Source: Flagellimonas beolgyonensis (GTDB taxonomy: Bacteria; Bacteroidota; Bacteroidia; Flavobacteriales; Flavobacteriaceae). Taken from it: DNA of 64,000 nucleotides. The notes beneath the pieces were generated by a model. It did no database searches. It was given only the letters and a program-made list of their open reading frames with translations, and was not told where the DNA came from. Position numbers and translations under genes: made by a program. This document shows positions 33,661 to 43,207 of this stretch, piece after piece. The stretch spans positions 350,201 to 414,200 of the forward strand of contig NZ_RZMY01000018.1 in NCBI RefSeq assembly GCF_003992615.1. Direction: 5' to 3'. Positions within the stretch are counted from its first letter, which is position 1; each line of letters begins with the position of its first letter.

Positions 33661-35071
33661 CGGTGTGCTTACCGTTCTGGTGGCATTCGCTTCACACGCA
33701 CAGGAAAAGTCCAAGACGTACAAGGAAACCTACGTTGTAAACAAGGACACGGAACTCAACATCAATACCAGCTATGCCGATATTGAATTTGAAACTTGGG
33801 ACAAGGATCAAGTGGAAATCACAGCTACCATTGAACTTGAAGGTGTGGAGGATGAAGAGGCCAAGGCCTATTTTGAAAAGGATCGTGTAAAAATCATGGG
33901 CAACAGCCGGGAAATCGAGATCAGTACCGAAGGTGCAGGACCGTATGTCTACGAATTTAAAGGAATCGATTTTGAAGTGCCCGAAGTTCCCTCGGTGGCA
34001 GAAATCATGGCCAATGTGGAGGTGTTGGAGTTTCCCGAAATTGCTGTACTTCCCGAAATTGCAGAGATGTCGGCGATGCCGCCCATGCCTCCAATTCCCA
34101 TGATTGATTTTGATTACGATGCCTATAAAAAGGACAGCGAAAAGTACATGAAGGAATGGAAGAAGAAATTCGACAAGTCCTTTGATAAAGAGTATAAAAA
34201 GCAGTTTGAGGAATGGGGCAAGCACATGGAAGAAATGGCCAAAGAGCGTGAAGAGCGCAGGGCAGAGCTACGAAAGGAAAGAGAGGAGATGCAGAAGGAG
34301 CGTGAGGAAATGCGCAAAGAAATGAGCGAACAAATTAGAGCCCAGCGAGAAGAACTCCGAAGTCAGCGAGAGGCTGTGAGGCAACAACAACGGGAGGTGC
34401 TCAGAGCTGCACGTGTGAGCCCCAATGTATTCTATTTTTCCTCAGACGGAAAAAATAAGGAATACAAGGTGAAGAAGCGCATCAAGATCAAAATGCCCAA
34501 GTATTTGAAATTGAACATGAACGTGAGGCACGGAGAGGTCAAATTGGCCGCCAATACCAGAAATATAAATGCAAGCTTGTCCTACGCAAGCTTGCATGCC
34601 ACTACCATTGACGGTGTTCATACCGATATCCGTGCGGCCTATTCGCCAATTGAGGTACAGCAATGGAACTATGGCACACTAAAAACGGATTATTCCGAAA
34701 ATGTGCTTCTTAAAGATGTGAAGGAACTGAAGTTGAATTCAGTTTCTTCCAATGTGGTTATTGGAAGGTTAGCGGGCAAGGCTTTGGTGACCAATACCTT
34801 TGGCGCACTCAGCATAGATTCGGTGGCCGATGGATTCAATACCATTGACATTACCGTTGAAAATGGGGAATTCAATTGCAAGTTGCCCTCAACAGCCTAT
34901 GTGATTTCCGTTAACGAGACCACCTCTGGTTTTCAATACCCCAATGCTCTCAAATTGGTGTCCACCACAAACCATGGAACCATTTTGCACAAGGGTTATA
35001 ACATCAATAAAACCGATGGTAGGTCCATCAAGATCAACTCCAAATACAGTGAGGTGGTGCTTCAAAACTAG
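33632..35071 (+). CDS. Exported DUF4097-like protein with long charged coiled coil
   Basis: A 479-residue protein with a signal peptide (about 1-23, ending SHAQ). Residues 28-110 resemble the start of DUF4097 adhesin-like repeats (ETYVVNKDTELNINTSYADIEFETW). A Pro/Met/Glu-rich linker (about 110-160) leads into an extremely charged Arg/Glu/Lys helix (about 170-265, repeated REEM/KERE units). The final 210 residues return to beta-helix-like DUF4097 repeats (LNMNVRHGEVKLAANTRNINASLSYASLHA). It is the last gene of the sigma operon and is likely periplasmic or surface-exposed. The role is unknown; sensing or scaffolding is a guess. Confidence 0.8.
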   Translation: MNRNRLILCSGVLTVLVAFASHAQEKSKTYKETYVVNKDTELNINTSYADIEFETWDKDQVEITATIELEGVEDEEAKAYFEKDRVKIMGNSREIEISTEGAGPYVYEFKGIDFEVPEVPSVAEIMANVEVLEFPEIAVLPEIAEMSAMPPMPPIPMIDFDYDAYKKDSEKYMKEWKKKFDKSFDKEYKKQFEEWGKHMEEMAKEREERRAELRKEREEMQKEREEMRKEMSEQIRAQREELRSQREAVRQQQREVLRAARVSPNVFYFSSDGKNKEYKVKKRIKIKMPKYLKLNMNVRHGEVKLAANTRNINASLSYASLHATTIDGVHTDIRAAYSPIEVQQWNYGTLKTDYSENVLLKDVKELKLNSVSSNVVIGRLAGKALVTNTFGALSIDSVADGFNTIDITVENGEFNCKLPSTAYVISVNETTSGFQYPNALKLVSTTNHGTILHKGYNINKTDGRSIKINSKYSEVVLQN

Positions 35072-35178
35072 CATTGCAACTACTTGCCAGTCCCAAAACA
35101 CCACCTCCTACTTTTTAGGCCCAACTCTTCTACAGGGCCGAACAACCTCCTAATAATTACTTCACTTGCTAAATCCCT

Positions 35179-35871
35179 TTAATGGGCATCTTCTTTCAGG
35201 AACGATTTGAAGTTTTGTTTGAATCGATTCAATCTGGGAATGGAAACGTTTCTGATATAACTGTTGTTGGGATGCAGTCGTTCATAATCCTGATGATAAT
35301 CTTCGGCTTTGTAGAAGACATCAAACTTTTTCACTTCGGTTACAATGGGCCTACCGTACACGTTTTCAGCTTCCAACTTGGCCATATAATCCTCAATGAT
35401 TTTTTTCTCCCGCTCATTTTTATAAAAGGCAATGGAGCGGTATTGGGCTCCTCTATCCGGTCCTTGTCGGTTTAAGGAGGTCGGGTCGTGCGATCCAAAG
35501 AACACCTGCACCAATTGTGTGAAGGAAATTACCTTTGGATCATAGAAAACTTCCACCGCCTCTGCATGATGTGTTCTGCCATAGGATACTTCCTCATATG
35601 TCGGATTCTTTTCTGTACCACCGGAATAACCGGAATATACTTCCTTAACCCCTTTTACACTTTCAAAGATGGCTTCCACGCACCAAAAACAACCACTGGC
35701 AAAATAAGCGGTTTCATATTGCTGTAAATCTTTGGCGCTCGGTTTTTCGATTTTAATGGGCTCGGTTGACTCCTTTTGGGCCAAAACGGTTTCATTGGAT
35801 TTTACCTCTGGTCGACAACTCGTGGATGCCAACGCCAAAATGGATAATAGAAATAATCTCATGTTGGTCAT
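35179..35871 (-). CDS. msrA: Peptide-methionine (S)-S-oxide reductase, exported lipoprotein form
   Basis: Repairs methionine-S-sulfoxide in proteins. The catalytic motif GCFWC lies at 60-64 (nucleophile Cys61), followed by the GYSGG loop, YEEVSYGRTHHAEAVEV and HDPTSLNRQGPDRGAQYRS. The first 19 residues form a lipoprotein signal (lipobox ending STSC19), so unlike cytosolic MsrA it should be membrane-anchored in the periplasm or outer membrane. Start ATG at 35871 or 35862. Monocistronic and convergent with the sigma operon. The C-terminal NSYIRNVSIPRLNRF segment is typical of long MsrA forms. Confidence 0.94.
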   Translation of the reverse strand: MTNMRLFLLSILALASTSCRPEVKSNETVLAQKESTEPIKIEKPSAKDLQQYETAYFASGCFWCVEAIFESVKGVKEVYSGYSGGTEKNPTYEEVSYGRTHHAEAVEVFYDPKVISFTQLVQVFFGSHDPTSLNRQGPDRGAQYRSIAFYKNEREKKIIEDYMAKLEAENVYGRPIVTEVKKFDVFYKAEDYHQDYERLHPNNSYIRNVSIPRLNRFKQNFKSFLKEDAH

Positions 35872-36081
35872 GTGTTTTCTTTCTTAGTTGGGTTAAGTTA
35901 CGAATGATTACTGGCAACGCTGTTAAAAATTGTTAAGCATCCTTTTCCTCGAATTGTAGGGGGTCGAATTTACATCAAAACCTACAAAAATTCCTACAAC
36001 AGCAGGTTTGAGTATAATCTAATTCTTACAAAATATTCGATTTTCATCACTGCTCGGAAACAAGCATATACCTTTCATGAT

Positions 36082-36152
36082 CGATGAAATGCACTTGCTT
36101 TCGTTAAGTTGATTTTTACCCCAAAAACGTTCGTCGACGATAAAATGCACTT
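36082..36152. repeat. Direct repeats in a 387-base intergenic region
   Basis: CGATGAAATGCACTT (36082-36096) recurs as CGATAAAATGCACTT (36138-36152), 14 of 15 bases identical, 56 bases apart. The first copy overlaps the inverted repeat TTTCAT-GATCG-ATGAAA. The region 35872-36258 has no gene. A weak -7-like TAACTTTA lies at 36229-36236 before the small exported protein. The repeats look like paired regulator sites. Confidence 0.5.
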
Positions 36153-36258
36153 CGCCCAAGAAAAGTTTTTATACCGAAAAAAAAGGGTCGTTGAGCGACA
36201 CAAATCTGATCTAGGGTAGGTGCGAAGGTAACTTTACATCGTAATAAAAACCCAAATC

Positions 36259-36495
36259 ATGAAAGCAATCTTTACCATCATCACCGTAGTTTTTTTCGGA
36301 ACAGTGGCCATGGCCCAAGAAAATTCGAAAGAAGTGAAGGTCGATACGATCGCTGCAGGTGTAACCCTTAACATAGATGTTCAAAAGACCATCAAAAAGG
36401 AAGGTGAAGTGGCAAGGTTGTACAAATTCAAAAATTCTAGGGTTAAGAAGGAACTTTCTTTCGCTACCAAAAACAATAAGGCCAAGTTGGCTTAA
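36259..36495 (+). CDS. Small exported protein, 78 aa
   Basis: No family recognised. A signal peptide is clear (residues 1-19, MKAIFTIITVVFFGTVAMAQ, cleaved after AMA). The mature part of about 58 residues begins acidic (ENSKEVKVDTIAAG), then becomes very basic (KKEGEVARLYKFKNSRVKKELSFATKNN segment). Such Lys-rich exported mini-proteins are common but uncharacterised in Flavobacteriaceae. It is preceded by the unusual repeat-bearing 387-base region and followed 11 bases later by a 39-residue membrane protein, with a shared terminator at 36635. Confidence 0.7.
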   Translation: MKAIFTIITVVFFGTVAMAQENSKEVKVDTIAAGVTLNIDVQKTIKKEGEVARLYKFKNSRVKKELSFATKNNKAKLA

Positions 36496-36506
36496 TAACT
36501 GGAAAG

Positions 36507-36626
36507 ATGTTAGGTTTTATAGTTCCTTTTACACTTTTTTTGAGCATTTCATTTGTGCTGTCTTCGATAGCATTTTCGATGCGGGAACGAAAATTCAAGA
36601 AAATCAAGGTTGATAGTGGGATATAG
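36507..36626 (+). CDS. Tiny single-pass membrane protein, 39 aa
   Basis: Reading ATG 36507 to TAG 36626 gives MLGFIVPFTLFLSISFVLSS followed by IAFSMRERKFKKIKVDSGI: one membrane helix and a basic tail, a stable Nout-Cin arrangement. A GGAAAG purine stretch immediately precedes the ATG. It starts 11 bases after the 78-residue exported protein and ends nine bases before a strong terminator, which closes this two-gene transcript. Function unknown; assignment rests on layout and hydrophobicity, not on homology. Confidence 0.5.
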   Translation: MLGFIVPFTLFLSISFVLSSIAFSMRERKFKKIKVDSGI

Positions 36627-36634
36627 ATTGAAAG

Positions 36635-36660
36635 AAGGCCGGTTTTACCGGTCTTTTTTT
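36635..36660 (+). terminator. Terminator after the small-protein pair
   Basis: AAGGCCGGT (36635-36643) pairs with ACCGGTCTT (36647-36655), a 9-bp stem with a TTT loop and a T-run through 36660. It sits immediately before the convergent histidine kinase stop. Confidence 0.85.
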
Positions 36661-37879
36661 ATTGGTCCACCGAATTGAACTCTTCGATTACTTCTTCGAA
36701 CTCAATACGGTAATACGTGCCCGGTTTGTTGTAATCCCGGCTTATAGTACCCCTTAGTTGACGGGCCAGGTTGTAGATCAACTTCAGTCCAAGCGAATTG
36801 GAGGTCTTCGGATTGATATCCTCGGAATAGCCAACACCATTGTCCCCCAGGTACATCTCGAACCGGTTTTCACCAATTCGGTGCACAGAAACATGGATTT
36901 CCCCAGCGGTTCCTTCCTTAATTCCGTATTTAAGGGCATTGGTAATGGTTTCGTTGATAATAAGCCCCAAGGGAATTACGGTATCAATGCTGAGTTTATG
37001 GTCGTCTATATCCAAATCCAGTTTCACATTGCTATTGCTGCCCTTAACGGAACGAACCAGATAATCACAGAGTTCCTTTACGTAGGGCTTTAGCTCAATC
37101 TTGGACAAATAATCGTCGCGTTTGTACAACATTTCGTGTACCATGGCCATGGAGACCACCCTATTTTGGCTGCTTTTGATGATGTTGCTGATTTTGTCAT
37201 CGGCAATCGACCGTGATTGCAGGCTCAACAGGCTGGAAACGGTCTGAAGATTGTTCTTTACCCTGTGGTGTACTTCCTTCAACAAGGTTTCCTTTTCCAC
37301 AATGCGCTCCTGGATCTCGTTTCTAGATCGATAAAGCTTATGGTGTGCCCGCAACAAATTTCGGCCGAACACCCCACCGAGCAGGTAAATGGCAAAACCA
37401 GTGCTTAAAAAGGCGAACCAGTTTTGGGATGCTTCGGGTACCGTGTTTTCGGATATTCTGAAATCGCCGGTCTCGTACAAAAACAGTATGGCAATAATGG
37501 ATAGGTTGATGATCAAGTAGATTTGCCCGTACACCATTGTGGTCACATATCCTGCAAAAACAATGATGGCCAATATAAAAATAAAGGGGCTTCGGATACC
37601 TCCCGTGAACAATGTGATCAAAATGGCACTGACCATCGACAAAATGGAGGTCATGTTGTAGGTTAGGGCCACATTTTTGTGCCATTTATACAGCACCGTG
37701 TTCAACAGGTTCAAGGCGGCAAACCCAAAAAAAGTAAAAGGAACCACCCCTTGAATGTTCAAAAAGAACATGCATACGATACCAAAGAGTAGCGCAAGTA
37801 AAGAAGAGTTATAGTTGACCTTTATAATCAAATCGACTTTGTCTTGTAAACGATATTTATCCTTAACAGGAATTTTCAT
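36659..37879 (-). CDS. Membrane sensor histidine kinase, HisKA_2/HWE-like
   Basis: A 406-residue kinase. About six membrane helices fill residues 25-172 with no periplasmic sensor domain, so it likely senses within the membrane. A linker leads to KEVHHRVKNNLQTVSSLLSLQ (phospho-acceptor probably His205), characteristic of HisKA_2 kinases. The HATPase domain has LGLIINETITNALKYG (N box), LGDNGVGYSED (G1) and SNSLGLKLIYNLARQL (G2). There is no response regulator next to it, so it is an orphan in this window. It is convergent with the small-protein pair and may or may not control them. Confidence 0.92.
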   Translation of the reverse strand: MKIPVKDKYRLQDKVDLIIKVNYNSSLLALLFGIVCMFFLNIQGVVPFTFFGFAALNLLNTVLYKWHKNVALTYNMTSILSMVSAILITLFTGGIRSPFIFILAIIVFAGYVTTMVYGQIYLIINLSIIAILFLYETGDFRISENTVPEASQNWFAFLSTGFAIYLLGGVFGRNLLRAHHKLYRSRNEIQERIVEKETLLKEVHHRVKNNLQTVSSLLSLQSRSIADDKISNIIKSSQNRVVSMAMVHEMLYKRDDYLSKIELKPYVKELCDYLVRSVKGSNSNVKLDLDIDDHKLSIDTVIPLGLIINETITNALKYGIKEGTAGEIHVSVHRIGENRFEMYLGDNGVGYSEDINPKTSNSLGLKLIYNLARQLRGTISRDYNKPGTYYRIEFEEVIEEFNSVDQ

Positions 37880-37993
37880 ATACTGCGCTGGTTGAGTTCT
37901 CCCCTGTCACAGTCAAGGTTAAGAATTTTGTGACAAGGCAGGCTATATGGGGTGTTTTACGGTGTAAATCTAACTATGTTTTTGATATAAAAA

Positions 37994-38021
37994 AAGTGAC
38001 AGCTATAAATAACTGTCACTT
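37994..38021 (-). terminator. secA terminator
   Basis: AAGTGACAG (37994-38002) pairs with CTGTCACTT (38013-38021), a perfect 9-bp stem. On the minus strand it is followed by a run of seven T. It lies 24 bases after the secA stop. Confidence 0.85.
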
Positions 38022-38044
38022 CGAAGTTTATCGGGTTCCGATGT

Positions 38045-41407
<3,363 letters not shown>

Positions 41408-41481
41408 GAAATAATTTTTCGTTAGAATGGCAAAAGCTGTTCCATAGATGGGATTGCCTCGGAATTCTTTTGCTGGGCTGT

Positions 41482-41489
41482 CAAAATTA
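41482..41489 (-). promoter_or_regulatory. Bacteroidota -7 element for secA
   Basis: The minus strand reads TAATTTTG, an exact TAnnTTTG match about 75 bases before the secA ATG. The -33 TTG is not at ideal spacing. Confidence 0.45.
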
Positions 41490-41496
41490 CATAAAA

Positions 41497-41518
41497 AAAA
41501 GCCTCAAATGAGACTTTT
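41497..41518 (-). terminator. Terminator after the DUF2795 gene
   Basis: AAAAGCCTC (41497-41505) pairs with GAGACTTTT (41510-41518), 9 bp with one G-U pair, followed on the minus strand by eight T. It insulates secA from the upstream gene. Confidence 0.75.
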
Positions 41519-41542
41519 TAACTTGGTTTGTGCAATCAGATT

Positions 41543-41767
41543 TTAATATTCATCCTCATTCCAAAGGTAATCTTCCTCTGTTGGATAATCTGGCCAGATT
41601 TCTTCGATGGATTCGTATATCTCGCCGCCCTCTTCTTCCATGGACTGCAAATTTTCAACAACTTCCAACGGCGCTCCCGTACGAATCGCATAATCTATAA
41701 GTTCGTCTTTGGTGGCTGGCCAAGGGGCATCACTTAAATATGAGGCTAGTTCTAACGTCCAGTACAT
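41543..41767 (-). CDS. DUF2795 domain protein, 74 aa
   Basis: A small acidic soluble protein. MYWTLELASYLSDAPWPATKDELIDYAIRTGAP with the following VVENLQSMEEEG is the standard DUF2795 signature of Bacteroidota. The C-terminal 20 residues are rich in Glu, Asp, Tyr and Trp. The molecular role is not established; the helical DELIDYA...LEVVENL core resembles a nucleic-acid or protein-binding helix pair, which is inference only. It has its own terminator before secA. Confidence 0.9.
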   Translation of the reverse strand: MYWTLELASYLSDAPWPATKDELIDYAIRTGAPLEVVENLQSMEEEGGEIYESIEEIWPDYPTEEDYLWNEDEY

Positions 41768-41892
41768 AGTAACGGTTTGATTTTAAATTTTTTGCAAAAA
41801 TAATTTTTAAACCCAATTTGTCAAGTAAAAACAGGATTATTTGAAAATTATTTTATTGTTGACAAAACTTTTGGCTCAAAAAAATGATTTTG

Positions 41893-42450
41893 TCAGTCCA
41901 ATTTCTCAGGAATCCACTTGACTTCATCGGCCTTTAGGTCGAATGACAATTTCCTTGCCAATACAAACAAGTAGTCGGAAAGCCGGTTGATAAATGACAG
42001 TACGGTTTCGGGAACGGGCTCATTTTCGTGCAAAAAGGCAATAATGCGTTCCGCACGACGGCAAACCGTTCTGGCAATATGACAGTATGACACGGTGGTG
42101 TGCCCCCCTGGAAGTATAAAATGTGTCATTTCAGGCAATTTCTCGTTCATTTGGTCCATTTCCTGTTCCAAAAGTTCGATATCCGCATTGGAAATCCGAG
42201 GAATCTTCAACCGATTGTCCTTATCCGGTTCGGTGGCCAAGATGGAGCCTACGGTGAACAACTTTTCTTGGATCAACATTAGGGTTTGTTTGGCATGTGG
42301 GTCCATATCCTGATCCCGCAACAATCCTAAATGGGAATTCAGTTCATCGATGGTGCCGTAACTCTCGATTCGGATGTGGTGTTTGGAAACCCTTCTTCCC
42401 GTAAATAGTGAAGTGGTGCCCTTGTCACCGGTTTTGGTGTATATTTTCAT
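41893..42450 (-). CDS. ATP:cob(I)alamin adenosyltransferase, PduO type
   Basis: Makes adenosylcobalamin from ATP and reduced cobalamin. The 185-residue protein has the N-terminal KIYTKTGDKGTTSLFTGRRVSKHHIRIESYGTIDELNS glycine loop and ATP site, the LPGGH segment near residue 115, and the CHIARTVCRRAERI helix (Arg and Glu of the active site). The RLSDYLFVLAR ending is diagnostic. It belongs functionally with MeaB at 30703 in supplying coenzyme B12 to methylmalonyl-CoA mutase, although the genes are 10 kb apart. It is followed by the 51-residue membrane protein in a minus-strand series. Confidence 0.95.
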   Translation of the reverse strand: MKIYTKTGDKGTTSLFTGRRVSKHHIRIESYGTIDELNSHLGLLRDQDMDPHAKQTLMLIQEKLFTVGSILATEPDKDNRLKIPRISNADIELLEQEMDQMNEKLPEMTHFILPGGHTTVSYCHIARTVCRRAERIIAFLHENEPVPETVLSFINRLSDYLFVLARKLSFDLKADEVKWIPEKLD

Positions 42451-42513
42451 CTTGTCAGTAGTCAGTAGGTTGATAGGTTTTATTGTTTATTGGTAATTGC
42501 AAATTGTTCATTG

Positions 42514-42669
42514 TCAATTGTCCCTTTCATGTTTGCGTTTTCCTTCCATAAACCGTCTCGATTTTCTTCGTCGGGTGGCTTTTTTGTTCCGAAACAAAAT
42601 AACAAGGTAAATCAGCCCCAATACACCGAGCACGTACCAAATTGTGTTGTCTGTCGCTAAATTTTCCAT
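42514..42669 (-). CDS. Small single-pass membrane protein, 51 aa
   Basis: The minus-strand frame from ATG 42669 to TGA 42514 encodes MENLATDNTIWYVLGVLGLI, then YLVILFRNKKATRRRKSRRF and a basic end. One membrane helix (about residues 10-27) is followed by a tail with many Arg and Lys, positive-inside. It begins 18 bases after the methyltransferase-like gene and precedes the cobalamin adenosyltransferase. Similar short membrane proteins with R/K tails occur in Flavobacteriaceae by my general knowledge, but I cannot name a family. Confidence 0.55.
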   Translation of the reverse strand: MENLATDNTIWYVLGVLGLIYLVILFRNKKATRRRKSRRFMEGKRKHERDN

Positions 42670-42686
42670 AATCTAAAATTACCGTT

Positions 42687-43184
42687 TTAAATCCGAATGG
42701 TGAAATGCTCCTTGACCTGTTCACGTCGAATAAAGAGGGCGCCACAATAAAACATATCGATGCTCACGGTGATTTCTGGCAATGTGATCAACTCCTTCCA
42801 TTGTTGCCAAGTTTTGGGATTGTTATGGATACCATTGATCAAAATCATGCTATCATTGTGCAGTCTTCCTTCCAAAAATAGCTTTTTGAATTGCTGCTTA
42901 TGTAAATCATCTGCGTAGATCAGATCAAAAATGGACGATTCGAATGTTATCGCAGGAAATTTCGATTTCACATGCTGTTTTACCTCTAAATTGTGAGCAT
43001 GGATATTTTTGAAATTAAAATGGGCCATGCTTTTCAACAATACATCCATAGTCTTGTTCTTTGGATATTGCTTTTTTCCGTAAAGACATTGGGTCACATA
43101 ATTGAAAACAAAAGGGGAGTGGACTCCGTGTTCGTTGGTGGATTTCCAAAGGAATTGTAGATATGATTGTGTTTTGTAAAACAT
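42687..43184 (-). CDS. Shortened class I methyltransferase-like protein, 165 aa
   Basis: Both ends match the flavobacterial SAM-dependent methyltransferase family: the start FYKTQSYLQFLWKSTNEHGV HSPFVFNYVTQCLYGKKQYP region, and an end with FDLIYADDLH, MILINGIHNNPKTWQQWKEL, VSIDMFYCGALFIRREQVKE and HFTIRI. The middle, where the family has the E-x-G-x-G-x-G SAM-binding loop and following strands, is collapsed to about 40 residues and no Gly-rich motif remains. It is therefore unlikely to bind SAM in the usual way. The frame is open and the ends are conserved, so it may be a retained non-catalytic protein rather than a fresh pseudogene. Confidence 0.65.
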   Translation of the reverse strand: MFYKTQSYLQFLWKSTNEHGVHSPFVFNYVTQCLYGKKQYPKNKTMDVLLKSMAHFNFKNIHAHNLEVKQHVKSKFPAITFESSIFDLIYADDLHKQQFKKLFLEGRLHNDSMILINGIHNNPKTWQQWKELITLPEITVSIDMFYCGALFIRREQVKEHFTIRI

Positions 43185-43207
43185 GATGCTATCAACTCAA
43201 AGGCAAT

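Noticed and set aside
36100..36134. LytTR-type direct-repeat binding site
   Set aside because: One half-site matches but the other has a mismatch, and the spacing (26 bases start to start) is longer than the usual 21-22, so only the 15-base repeats are reported as real structure.
36377..36613. Overlapping 78-codon frame that runs through the 3' part of the exported mini-protein
   Set aside because: It lies out of frame over the signal-peptide gene's 3' end, is Phe- and Lys-rich without pattern, and the 36259 and 36507 frames explain the region better.
42527..42745. 72-codon minus-strand frame overlapping the methyltransferase-like gene
   Set aside because: It overlaps a better-supported gene, has no hydrophobic or domain pattern, and the 51-residue frame from 42669 has a clear membrane helix.
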